A stretch of DNA of 64,000 nt from Halorubrum salinarum. Lineage in GTDB: Archaea > Halobacteriota > Halobacteria > Halobacteriales > Haloferacaceae. How positions within the stretch are numbered: position 1 is the first letter of the stretch; each line of letters starts with the position of its first letter. Positions 8,551 to 16,674 of the stretch are shown here, piece after piece. The notes under the pieces were generated by a model, which made no database searches, was not told the DNA's origin, and saw only the letters and a list, made by a program, of their open reading frames with translations. Made by a program: the position numbers and the translations under genes. Location: positions 1,240,001 through 1,304,000 of the forward strand of contig NZ_CP053941.1 in NCBI RefSeq assembly GCF_013267195.1, read 5' to 3'.

Positions 8551-8618
8551 AACTCGCTACCCGGTGAGATCCCCCTTCGAGCGGCGGAAGTACGAGGTCC
8601 ATGTCGGATTCGACCCGA

Positions 8619-8638
8619 CGGGTACGGTCCCCGTGCCG
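8619..8638. promoter_or_regulatory. operator-like element, copy 1
   Basis: This 20-mer matches the site at 13654-13673 at 18 of 20 positions. It centres on the inverted repeat CGGGTAC-G-GTCCCCG (6 of 7 pairs). A second imperfect dyad follows at 8653-8669. The position is about 230 bp before the first TasA-like gene. A regulator site is inferred. Confidence 0.5.
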
Positions 8639-8865
8639 CGTTCCGAGGCGGCGGTACGAGTATCATACCGGCAACATCGCCCGGAGTAGGGGCGCCGGAC
8701 CGCCGGTCGAACGCTCCGTTTGACTCGGCGACTGAGACGTTCTATCGCGTGGAATCGGTCGTTCGACGGTGACATGGGAGCGCGTAACTACGTCGGTATC
8801 CCTCGGAGGGGGAAGTAACCGATTCGGCTGTCCAGCGCGGACGGGGGCGGGTCGGGGGAGAAAGC

Positions 8866-10320
8866 ATGAGCCAAGACACAAACGACAAAATCGGACTCTC
8901 GCGGCGCAAAGTCCTCGCCGGCCTCGGTGCCGTCGGCGTGGCCTCCGCGGGCGCTGGACTGGGAACCACCGCGTACTTCAACGACACCGAGTCGTTCGAG
9001 GGCAACACGCTCACCGCGGGCGAGCTGGACCTCAAGCTGGACTACAAGTCGACGTACCTCGGCGGTCCCGGGCGCCTCGACGACGTTATCGACATGGGCT
9101 ACCCGGACGCCGAGGACCTCGGCGAGGGACGCTACCTGCTCGGGCAGGCGCCCAGCCCCGCGGACATGCAGGCGTGGGAAGACCTCGTGATGGAGGACGA
9201 CTTCGACTTCTGTTCGCCCGAGGCGGACCAGTACCTCGTCAACGGCAGCGGGATCCCGGTGTTCACGCTCAGCGACGTGAAGCCCGGCGACTCTGGCGAA
9301 GTGACCATCAGCATCCACATCTGTGACAACCCTGCGTTCCTCTACCTCGCGGGCGAGCTGACGGAGAACAACGAGAACGGTCAGAGCGAGCCCGAGATGG
9401 AAGACGAGGGCGAGGACACCGACGGCGTCGGCGAGCTCGCCGACGCCATCGAGGTCTGCGTCTGGTACGACGAGGACTGCGACAACGTGTACGAGCCCAC
9501 GGGCACGGGCCAGCAGCAGGAACTGGAGGTCGCTCTGGTGAGCGACGTCTCCGGTTCGATGGGCGGCGCACCGCTCTCCGCGCTGAAGACGGCCGCGACC
9601 AGCTTCGTCGGCAACCTCTCGTCGCCCGACGAGGCCGCGGCGATCTCGTTCAACTCCGGCGCGACGACCGACCAGGAGCTGACGACGAACTACCAGCTCG
9701 TCCAGAACGCGATCAACAACTACAGCGCGGGCGGCGGCACCTCGATCGCCGCCGGCATCGTCGAGGGCGAAGACGAGCTCCTCAACGGCACCAACGCCAC
9801 GCCGGGCGCGTCGAAGGTGATGATCCTGCTGAGCGACGGCCAGTCCGACAGCGCCGCCGCGATCAGCGCCGCGGACGACGCCGAGAACAACGGGATCCGG
9901 ATCTTCACTATCGCGCTCGGGAACGCCGACACCAGTCTGTTGGAGAGCGTCGCCAGCTCCCCCGACGACGCGTTCGTCGCGCCCGATCCGGCCGACCTCG
10001 ACACCGTCTACGCCGAGATCGCGCAGATCGTCCTCGCGGGCGAACAGAAGATCATCGAGGGCACGATGGCGGAGGTCTTCGACGCGCTCGCCGAGGGCGT
10101 GGCGCTCGACGGCGACCGCCAGGAGGAGGGCCGCCAGCCGTACCCCGGCGCGACCACCCAGTGTATCGGCTTCGAGTGGACGCTCCCGGCGGAGGTCGAA
10201 AACGAGATCCAGACCGACTCGGTCATGTTCGACATCGGCCTCTACGCCGAGCAGTCGCGCCACAACGACAACCCCCAGGTGACGTTCAACGGCACGGAGG
10301 CGAACAGCACCAGCGTGTAA
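8866..10320 (+). CDS. TasA/camelysin-like secreted protein with inserted VWA domain
   Basis: 484 aa. The N-terminus has twin arginines (13-14), a hydrophobic core and then GTTAYFNDTESFEGNTLTAG, the hallmark of SipW-type signal peptides on TasA/camelysin fibre proteins. Blocks LSDVKPGDSGEVTISIHICDNPAFLYLAGELTENNENG and the late ENEIQTDSVMFDIGLYAEQSRHND are shared with the next two genes. A VWA domain occupies about residues 219-393, with MIDAS residues DVSGS (227-231), GGTS (290-293) and LSDG. A GGGGGAG Shine-Dalgarno-like run lies five nt before the ATG. Probable extracellular adhesive fibre subunit or tip; processing by the 15658 peptidase is inferred. Confidence 0.8.
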   Translation: MSQDTNDKIGLSRRKVLAGLGAVGVASAGAGLGTTAYFNDTESFEGNTLTAGELDLKLDYKSTYLGGPGRLDDVIDMGYPDAEDLGEGRYLLGQAPSPADMQAWEDLVMEDDFDFCSPEADQYLVNGSGIPVFTLSDVKPGDSGEVTISIHICDNPAFLYLAGELTENNENGQSEPEMEDEGEDTDGVGELADAIEVCVWYDEDCDNVYEPTGTGQQQELEVALVSDVSGSMGGAPLSALKTAATSFVGNLSSPDEAAAISFNSGATTDQELTTNYQLVQNAINNYSAGGGTSIAAGIVEGEDELLNGTNATPGASKVMILLSDGQSDSAAAISAADDAENNGIRIFTIALGNADTSLLESVASSPDDAFVAPDPADLDTVYAEIAQIVLAGEQKIIEGTMAEVFDALAEGVALDGDRQEEGRQPYPGATTQCIGFEWTLPAEVENEIQTDSVMFDIGLYAEQSRHNDNPQVTFNGTEANSTSV

Positions 10321-10392
10321 GCGGCGAAACAACGCTGTCCTCCGGACGACGAGACACGTCCGGTCCCGGTTCGGCGCCTTCGGGCGGCCGAC

Positions 10393-10441
10393 GCGGCGGT
10401 TCGCGACCGCCGCCGGGAGTTCCCTTCGGGGATGATACACA
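10393..10441 (+). promoter_or_regulatory. leader hairpins before the second TasA-like gene
   Basis: An 8-bp stem GCGGCGGT/ACCGCCGC (10393-10413) is followed by TCCC-TTCG-GGGA (10421-10432), a UUCG-tetraloop hairpin ending 9 nt before the ATG. The same arrangement with the same 9-nt spacing precedes the third paralogue. Confidence 0.5.
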
Positions 10442-11770
10442 ATGAACGACGACACTATCGGACTATCGCGGCGCAAGATGCTGGTCGGTCTCGGAGCGGT
10501 GGGCGTAGCCTCCGCCGGCGCGGGCCTCGGCACCACGGCGTATTTCAACGACACGGAGACGTTCGAGAACAACACGCTGACGGCGGGTTCGCTCGACCTG
10601 TTCGTTCACGTCGACTACTCCGAGGACCAGGGCAGCTACGCGCAGTACTCGACGCCCCCGGGGAGCTTCATCAACGGTAACGTCGTAGGACAGCTCGAAG
10701 ACGGCGAAGTCGTCACGCAGGAGGGAGAGGGCCTGAGCATCCAGGTCTCCGACCTGAAGCCCGGCGACTCCGGCGAGGGCGAGTTCTGCTTCTCGATCGT
10801 CGACAACCCCGCGTACATGTGGATGTGCGGCGAGCTGACCGCGAACGACGAGAACGGGATGACGGAGCCTGAGATGGACGACGACGAGACTTCCGGTGGA
10901 GACCTCGCTGACGCGATGGAGGTCACCGTCTCGTACTGTACGTCCGACGGCGAGGTCGGCGACGAGATCGTCTCCGGGTCGCTGGCGGAGGTCATGGACG
11001 CGCTCATTGAGGGCGTGCCCCTGTCCGGTGACGGTGACGCGAGCGCGGCGGTCGCAGACCGCCCCGCGTTCGAGGGCGTCACCGAGCCGTTCGTCGACGG
11101 AGCACCGAACGTCGCGGAGCAGTGCGTCTGCTTCGAGTGGGTCGTCCCCACCAGCGTCGAAAACGAGATCCAGACGGACTCGGTCATGTTCGACTTCGAG
11201 TTCTACGCCGTCCAGTCGCGGCACAACGACGGGACCCACAACCCCTGCGTCGAGAGCGTCGAGGGCGAGGGCTTCCCCGAGCTCGAGGACAGCGTCTGGC
11301 ACGCCCGCGGTATCTACGGTAACGGCGGCGGCGCGGCGAACCGCGAACTCGACATCCGGCTCCCCGACGACACGCCCGTCCACAGCGGGAACGAGAACGT
11401 CGCGTGGCCGAACGGCCAGCCCGTCCCCTTCGAACTCACCATCGACGGCGGCGACGCGAAGTGGACCGTCGACGGCTCCGAGGTGACCGTCTCGCCCGCG
11501 CCGCTCCCGACCAGCGACACGGTCGTGGTGATGGCGAAGGCGTCGAGCGCCGACTCCACCATCGAGGTCAACGACATCGCGTTCAACGGCACTTCGCCCA
11601 CGGGCGCCGACTCCGTCTCCGCCGACGGTAACGTCGGCGAGCAGCAGAAGGTGAGCCTGAGCACCGTCGCCTTCGGCGAGGGCGACACCATCACCGGCAC
11701 CGTCACCATGTCGTGGCCCGCCGGGTCGCCCCCGAACCGCGAGGGGCTGGGCTTCCGTATCGACGTGTAA
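10442..11770 (+). CDS. TasA/camelysin-like secreted protein with C-terminal extra domain
   Basis: 442 aa. It has the same twin-arginine plus TTAYFNDTETFENNTLTAG signal region as its neighbours and the same fibre-domain blocks (VSDLKPGDSGEGEFCFSI, ENEIQTDSVMFDFEFYAVQSRHND). Where the other two large paralogues carry a VWA domain, this one has only about 13 residues (near 167-178), so it shows the uninterrupted fold. Residues ~275-442 form an added beta-rich domain (WPNGQPVPFELTIDGG, TVVVMAKASS) resembling the 'choice-of-anchor W' family. Stem-loops precede the gene. A fibre major or spacer subunit is a reasonable guess. Confidence 0.75.
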   Translation: MNDDTIGLSRRKMLVGLGAVGVASAGAGLGTTAYFNDTETFENNTLTAGSLDLFVHVDYSEDQGSYAQYSTPPGSFINGNVVGQLEDGEVVTQEGEGLSIQVSDLKPGDSGEGEFCFSIVDNPAYMWMCGELTANDENGMTEPEMDDDETSGGDLADAMEVTVSYCTSDGEVGDEIVSGSLAEVMDALIEGVPLSGDGDASAAVADRPAFEGVTEPFVDGAPNVAEQCVCFEWVVPTSVENEIQTDSVMFDFEFYAVQSRHNDGTHNPCVESVEGEGFPELEDSVWHARGIYGNGGGAANRELDIRLPDDTPVHSGNENVAWPNGQPVPFELTIDGGDAKWTVDGSEVTVSPAPLPTSDTVVVMAKASSADSTIEVNDIAFNGTSPTGADSVSADGNVGEQQKVSLSTVAFGEGDTITGTVTMSWPAGSPPNREGLGFRIDV

Positions 11771-11821
11771 CGCCGCGACAGCGGCGCTTCTCCCACTCCG
11801 GACCCGCGCGGGCGGCCGGGA

Positions 11822-11868
11822 CGACGGTTCGACTCCGTCGGTGGGACTCCCTTCGGGGAATCACAATC
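11822..11868 (+). promoter_or_regulatory. leader hairpins before the third TasA-like gene
   Basis: The stem CGACGG/CCGTCG (11822-11840) is followed by TCCC-TTCG-GGGA at 11848-11859, nine nt before the ATG at 11869. It mirrors the leader of the 10442 gene and could set processing or translation within the transcript. Confidence 0.5.
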
Positions 11869-13578
11869 ATGAACGACAAGGAAAACATCGACACGATCGG
11901 ACTCTCGCGGCGCACCGTCCTGGCCGGCCTCGGCGCGGTCGGGATCGCCTCCGCGGGCGCGGGCCTCGGCACCACCGCGTACTTCAACGACACCGAGTCG
12001 TTCGAGGGCAACCAGCTGACCGCCGGGCAGCTCGACCTGCTCGTCGACTGGCAACAGACCTACGACTTCGGCGAGGGCCACCAGTTCGTCAGCGCGCACC
12101 CGGACCACGACGGCGACGGCGAGCAGTCGATCGAGATCGACGGCACGGTCTACAAGTACAGCGACTTCCCGGACGAGGAGGACGAGGACAGCAACGGCGC
12201 GAACATCCCGGTGCTGGACTGCGAGACCATCCCGCCGCTCTCGGAGGCGGACTTCGGCACCGACCCCGTCACGGGCGAGGAGATGGACACGCTGGTCCGG
12301 CTCACCGACGTGAAGCCCGGCGACTCCGGCGAGATCACCTTCTCGCTCCACCTCTGTGACAACCCCGGCTACATCTGGATGCAGGCGGGCAACATCTCCG
12401 AGTCCGGCGGCGCCGGCACCGAGCCGGAGCTCATCGTCGACCCGGACAACATGGGCGACCTCGGCGACGCGATCAACGCGCGGCTCTGGTACGACGAGGA
12501 CTGCGACAACGTCTACGACGCCGCGCGGCCGGTCGACATCATGCTGACGCTCGACTTCTCGGGCTCGATGCTGTACAACCAGTACGGCGGCGTGGTCAGC
12601 AGCGACCCGATCACGATCAATGGGACGACCTACAACGAGACGACGAAGATCGACCTCGTCGAGCTCGGCACCCGGCAGTTCATCGACTTCCTCCAGAACG
12701 CGGGCGCTGACGCGCAGGTGGGCGTGGCGTACTTCGACGGCGAAGGCAGCAACGACACCCAGCCCCGGACCGGCATCCTCCAGCCCCTGACCAGCAACCT
12801 CTCGGACGTCGACAACGCGCTGTCGAACCTCCGGCAGAAGCTGGCGGACGTGGTGACCGGCGGCGAGCCCTCGTCGCCCGGCGACGGCGACGGCAACCCC
12901 GACCCGTTCTCGAACGCGAGCGGCATCGCGACGGGCACCTACATCGGTGAGGGCGTCGACGACGCGCAGGGCGAGCTCGACGCGAACGGCCGCGCGAGCG
13001 CCGACAAGCGCAACATCGTCCTCTCGGACGGCCAGTCGTTCAACGGGACCGGCAGCACCCAGTTCTCCTCGCCCATCGACGCGGCCAACGACGCCCGCGC
13101 GGCGTCGCCGAGCCCCGCGACCGAGCTGTACACGATCAACGTGAACGGCAGCGCCAGCACGCTCCTCGCGATGGCCGGCCCCGCCGGCGGCGCGGGCGGC
13201 GACCCGGTGTTCTTCAACGACCTCGACGACCCGCTGAACATCCCGACGGTGTTCGGCAACCTCGCGGCGCAGGCCACGCAGGAGAAGGTCATCATGGACG
13301 ACACCCTCGCGAACGTCCTCGCCGCGCTGGCGGACGGGAACGGCGTCCCGCTCGACGGCAACCGCTCGACGCTGTACGACGAGCTCAACGACGCCCCCGA
13401 CGACGCGGACCGCGACGCGTTCCGCGGCGACGGCGTGATGCACTGCGTCGCGCTCTCGTGGGAGCTCCCCTTCGACGTGGGCAACGAGATCCAGGGCGAC
13501 ACGCTCGGCTTCGACCTGGGCTTCTACACCGAGCAGGAGCGCCACAACGACGGCGCCGGGCCGTCGGCGGCGGCCTGA
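11869..13578 (+). CDS. TasA/camelysin-like secreted protein with inserted VWA domain (second copy)
   Basis: 569 aa. The start is the ATG giving MNDKENIDTIGLSRRTVLAG, which aligns with the paralogues; upstream in-frame codons are unrelated. The signal region ends in TTAYFNDTESFEGNQLTAG. Fibre blocks are LTDVKPGDSGEITFSLHLCDNPGYIW and, near the end, GNEIQGDTLGFDLGFYTEQERHND. The VWA insertion spans about residues 222-474 with DFSGS (228-232) and LSDGQSF; it is longer than in the first paralogue. The DxSxS motif predicts divalent-cation binding and an adhesive role. It probably belongs with the two preceding genes in one transcript. Confidence 0.8.
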   Translation: MNDKENIDTIGLSRRTVLAGLGAVGIASAGAGLGTTAYFNDTESFEGNQLTAGQLDLLVDWQQTYDFGEGHQFVSAHPDHDGDGEQSIEIDGTVYKYSDFPDEEDEDSNGANIPVLDCETIPPLSEADFGTDPVTGEEMDTLVRLTDVKPGDSGEITFSLHLCDNPGYIWMQAGNISESGGAGTEPELIVDPDNMGDLGDAINARLWYDEDCDNVYDAARPVDIMLTLDFSGSMLYNQYGGVVSSDPITINGTTYNETTKIDLVELGTRQFIDFLQNAGADAQVGVAYFDGEGSNDTQPRTGILQPLTSNLSDVDNALSNLRQKLADVVTGGEPSSPGDGDGNPDPFSNASGIATGTYIGEGVDDAQGELDANGRASADKRNIVLSDGQSFNGTGSTQFSSPIDAANDARAASPSPATELYTINVNGSASTLLAMAGPAGGAGGDPVFFNDLDDPLNIPTVFGNLAAQATQEKVIMDDTLANVLAALADGNGVPLDGNRSTLYDELNDAPDDADRDAFRGDGVMHCVALSWELPFDVGNEIQGDTLGFDLGFYTEQERHNDGAGPSAAA

Positions 13579-13653
13579 TCCGGCGGTTCGGACCCCGCCG
13601 CGGCGCCGTCGAGCGAGACCGACCGACGGGCGAGCAGATCGAGCGACCGCGGG

Positions 13654-13674
13654 CGGGTACGGTACCCGTACCGT
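13654..13674. promoter_or_regulatory. operator-like palindrome, copy 2
   Basis: CGGGTAC-G-GTACCCG is a perfect 7-1-7 inverted repeat (13654-13668), overlapped by ACGGTAC-CC-GTACCGT (13659-13674). It is 18/20 identical to the site at 8619-8638 and lies about 40 bp upstream of a CATACATACG TATA block. A binding site for a shared dimeric regulator is inferred. Confidence 0.6.
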
Positions 13675-13709
13675 CGGGGTACGGAGCCCCGGCCGCACGG
13701 GTAGGACGC

Positions 13710-13719
13710 GCATACATAC
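13710..13719 (+). promoter_or_regulatory. TATA-like box of the 13782-17545 operon
   Basis: GCATACATAC in GC-rich DNA, about 65 nt before the ATG at 13782. It sits just downstream of the palindrome and implies a leader of roughly 40 nt. Confidence 0.5.
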
Positions 13720-13781
13720 GAGCACAGTGAGAGTAGGGAGGGTATCGACGACACGGCCGTTCGGAGCCGCGACGACAGATA

Positions 13782-14564
13782 ATGACACAGAAGGAATCAG
13801 GACTTACGCGGCGGGAGGCACTCGCGGGCGCCGGAGCCGTCGGCTTCGCCGCCCTCGGGGCCGCCTCCGGACGGCCGACGGGAACGGACAGCTGGGGTGA
13901 GTACACGGACTACACCTACGCGCAGACCGACCGGCCGTGGGACCTGCTCGTCGGCTGGCGGCGCACGGAGAACGGGACGGTCGTCGATTCGAGCCCGACC
14001 GGCGCCGAAGACGACGTCGAGGCGGCCGGAATCCGTCTCGTCGACGTCGACAACGCCCTCCCGCACGACACCGGGACCGCGAGCGTGGGGCTCCGCTTAG
14101 AGGACCCCGCGGGCGCGGCGCCCGACGGCGTCCGGGTGTGGCTGAAGATAGCCCCCGGGCTCGACGGCGCGGACGCCGCGAGCCGCGCGCTCGCCGAGCG
14201 CATCCGGCTGGAGGTCCGGTACGACACTGGCCTCCTCGGCGTCGGCGCGTGCGCGGGCGCCGAGAGCGACTTCGCCGGCTACGGCGAGCTGATCGCCGCC
14301 GGCACGCTCGCGGAACTCAGCGCCGACCCGGTGGCGACGGGGATCGAACTCGATCCCACGCTGCTCGGGAACGGCTGCCTCACGACCGAGGAGCGCCGCT
14401 GTCTGACCTTCACCTGGGAGTTCGACGGCGAGGGCGGCAACGCCGGACAGGGCGGCGCCGTCGACTTCGACGTGCGGTTCGCCGCCGACGACTGCTCGGC
14501 CGAGGGGAACCCCTTCGTCATGAGCGACGTGAGCGACGGCGACGCCACCGAGGTGGGACAATGA
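13782..14564 (+). CDS. small TasA-related secreted protein, atypical signal
   Basis: 260 aa. The N-terminus LTRREALAGAGAVGFAALGAASG is a Tat-type signal, but the TxAYFND motif of its neighbours is missing. The body has AERIRLEVRYDTG, GTLAEL and LTFTWEFDGEGG...AVDFDVRFAADDC, matching the late beta-strand order of the TasA-like proteins. The stop overlaps the next start as ATGA, so the two are translationally coupled. It may be a minor subunit, cap or chaperone of the fibre. It heads the operon driven by the promoter at 13710. Confidence 0.65.
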   Translation: MTQKESGLTRREALAGAGAVGFAALGAASGRPTGTDSWGEYTDYTYAQTDRPWDLLVGWRRTENGTVVDSSPTGAEDDVEAAGIRLVDVDNALPHDTGTASVGLRLEDPAGAAPDGVRVWLKIAPGLDGADAASRALAERIRLEVRYDTGLLGVGACAGAESDFAGYGELIAAGTLAELSADPVATGIELDPTLLGNGCLTTEERRCLTFTWEFDGEGGNAGQGGAVDFDVRFAADDCSAEGNPFVMSDVSDGDATEVGQ

Positions 14565-15658
14565 CCCCCGGAGGCGACGGTGGACGGCGCCCGAGCGGGC
14601 TGAGCCGCCGCCGGCTGCTCGCCGGGATCGGCGGCGTCGGCGCGGTCGGGATGGCGAGCGGGATCGGCACGGGCGCGTACCTCTCGGACCGCGAGACGTT
14701 CCCGAGCAACGTCTTCGGCGCCGGCGAGGTCGGGCTGACGGTCGACGGCGACCCCACGAGCGGGACCGTCACCGTCGGGCCGCTCGCGGTCGACCGGACG
14801 ACGTTCGACGACCGCCCCGCCCCCGAGCGGTTCGAGGTGGGGGCGTCGGCGAACCCCGTGCGGGTGTGGCTCGCGACGGAGTGTCCGGACGGCGACCGGC
14901 TCGGGAACGCCTTGGAGGTCGAGATCGTCGTCGACGGCGCGTCGGTGACGGGGGGCTACCGCCCTTTCGCGGCGGTCGAGCGCGACCTCGCGACCGGGGT
15001 GCGGATCGACGACGGCTGCCTCGACCCGGACGGCGGCCCGATCGTCGTCGAGGTCGCCCCGTACCTCCCGGCGGACTCGCCCGACGTGGGCGGGGAGGCG
15101 ACGGACCTGACCTTCCGGCTCTACGCCGAGCAGTGCCGCCACGTCTCGGAGGAGCAGGCGAACGCGCCGGGGGCGAACCCCTTCGCGGGCGTCGTCTGCG
15201 AGCCGACGTGCGTCCCCTGCGAGGACGAGAACGGCGTCAAGATCGGATCGCTCACGCTCCGGTACCTCGGTGACGACCCGGCGACCGTCGTCGTCGTCGC
15301 CACGGGCGGCGGCCGCGGCGGCGTGGGCGCGGGCGGGACGACGGTGTTCGACGCCGAGGTGGCGCCGAACGAGACCTTCGTGGTCGACGGGAGCGCCTCC
15401 CCGACCAACGGCGACCCGAACTGGATCGGCCCGAACATCCGCCTCGACGACGGCAGCGGAGCCGGCGGCGACAACGGAGGCGGAAGCAACGGGAACGGGA
15501 ACGGCGGCAACGGTGGCGGTCAGGACCGCACGGGCGTCGACATCCACACGAGCTGTTCGGTTCCGCTCCGGGTCGGCGACGTCTACGGCGGGCTGTACGA
15601 GATCGTCGCGGCCGCGACCACGGACGGCGAGCCGCTGTGCGGCTCGGAGGCGAACTGA
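14561..15658 (+). CDS. TasA/camelysin-like secreted protein, Gly/Asn-rich linker
   Basis: 365 aa. The signal region is LSRRRLLAGIGGVGAVG, then GTGAYLSDRETFPSNVFGAGEVGL, a SipW-type motif. The core domain (about residues 60-200) ends with DLTFRLYAEQCRH, as in the neighbours. Cysteine-rich CEPTCVPCEDENG follows, then a beta domain, a Gly/Asn linker near residues 308-324 and a C-terminal domain with two further cysteines. The ATGA overlap with the gene before and TGATG overlap with the peptidase after make this one operon. The anchor or minor-subunit role is a guess. Confidence 0.7.
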   Translation: MTPGGDGGRRPSGLSRRRLLAGIGGVGAVGMASGIGTGAYLSDRETFPSNVFGAGEVGLTVDGDPTSGTVTVGPLAVDRTTFDDRPAPERFEVGASANPVRVWLATECPDGDRLGNALEVEIVVDGASVTGGYRPFAAVERDLATGVRIDDGCLDPDGGPIVVEVAPYLPADSPDVGGEATDLTFRLYAEQCRHVSEEQANAPGANPFAGVVCEPTCVPCEDENGVKIGSLTLRYLGDDPATVVVVATGGGRGGVGAGGTTVFDAEVAPNETFVVDGSASPTNGDPNWIGPNIRLDDGSGAGGDNGGGSNGNGNGGNGGGQDRTGVDIHTSCSVPLRVGDVYGGLYEIVAAATTDGEPLCGSEAN

Positions 15659-16674
15659 TGACCAAACTACTCACATCACCACGGACGAAGCGCGCGGCGA
15701 ACGTACTCGGGATCGTCCTGCTGATCGCGGTCGTCGCGCCGTTCGCGGTGTTCGCGGTCCCCGAGGTCGTCGGCGCCGACGAGAGCTTCGTGGTGCTCAC
15801 GGCGAGCATGACGCCCGCCATCGCGCCGGGCGACGTGGTCATCGTCGCCGAGCGCGACCCGACCGCGATCGCCGAGGGCGACGTGATCACGTTCGTCCGC
15901 GGCACGAGCGACGTGCCGGTGACGCATCGGGTGATCGGCGTGAGCGGCGAGGGAGCGGCGCTCGCGTTCGAGACGATGGGCGACGCCAACGAGGGGCCGG
16001 ATCCGGGGCTCGTCCCGGCCGGGAACCTCGTCGGCGTGGTGACGCTGACGATCCCGTGGATCGGCTACGTGATCCAGTTCGCGGGCACGCGCGCCGGGTT
16101 CGTCGCGCTGGTCATGCTCCCCTTCGGCCTGCTCGCGGCCACCGAGGTTTGGTCGATCGTCCGCGACCGCGGCGAGTCCGGAGGACAGGCCCCGGCGACC
16201 GTCGAGCCGGTCGAGTCGACCGACGGAGCGGGCGCCGAGGTAGCGGCCGCGACCGACGCCGAGCCCGCCTCGACGGCCGACGCCGCGGGCGGGTCCGGCG
16301 GCGTCTCGGTGGACGCGGTCGGGGGCGCGGCGGCGGTGCTGGCCGCGGTCACCCCGTACGCGGTCTACGTCGCGTTCGAGCTGCGCACCGCCGTCGCCAT
16401 CGCGGTGGCGGTCGCGGCCGCGACGCTCCTGCTGGGCGCGCTCGCGGCGTGGATCCCGGCGAGCGGCGTCCTCGACCGGAGCGGTCCGAGCGCGGCGGAG
16501 ACCGACGCGCCGGCCGCGGCCGCCGACGGCGGCGTGTCCGAGACCGACGGGGGCGCTGACGCGCCGGCGACCGACGCCGGCGAGCGCGAGGTCGACGCGG
16601 TCGACCACCCGGATCGGGAGATTCCAGCGACGACGCCAGCGCCGGCGGACGGCGCCGCGGAGGCGGACAGATGA
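15658..16674 (+). CDS. SipW-like signal peptidase I (S26 family)
   Basis: 338 aa integral membrane protein. After an N-terminal membrane helix (about residues 17-36) come the catalytic serine in LTASMTPAI (Ser50), the histidine in VTHRVIGV (His90) and the conserved GDAN (108-111). His in place of the bacterial lysine marks the archaeal/ER/SipW type. A second membrane segment lies near residue 135-165; the C-terminus adds two more hydrophobic segments and an acidic tail that ordinary signal peptidases lack. Its start overlaps the stop of a probable substrate gene, so a dedicated role in maturing this cluster's proteins is likely. Confidence 0.85.
   Translation: MTKLLTSPRTKRAANVLGIVLLIAVVAPFAVFAVPEVVGADESFVVLTASMTPAIAPGDVVIVAERDPTAIAEGDVITFVRGTSDVPVTHRVIGVSGEGAALAFETMGDANEGPDPGLVPAGNLVGVVTLTIPWIGYVIQFAGTRAGFVALVMLPFGLLAATEVWSIVRDRGESGGQAPATVEPVESTDGAGAEVAAATDAEPASTADAAGGSGGVSVDAVGGAAAVLAAVTPYAVYVAFELRTAVAIAVAVAAATLLLGALAAWIPASGVLDRSGPSAAETDAPAAAADGGVSETDGGADAPATDAGEREVDAVDHPDREIPATTPAPADGAAEADR

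Noticed and set aside
15658-16674. Type IV prepilin peptidase for the fibre proteins
   Set aside because: The Ser/His S26 motifs and GDAN box fit signal peptidase I. No GxGD aspartyl motif is present, and the substrates lack class III prepilin signals.
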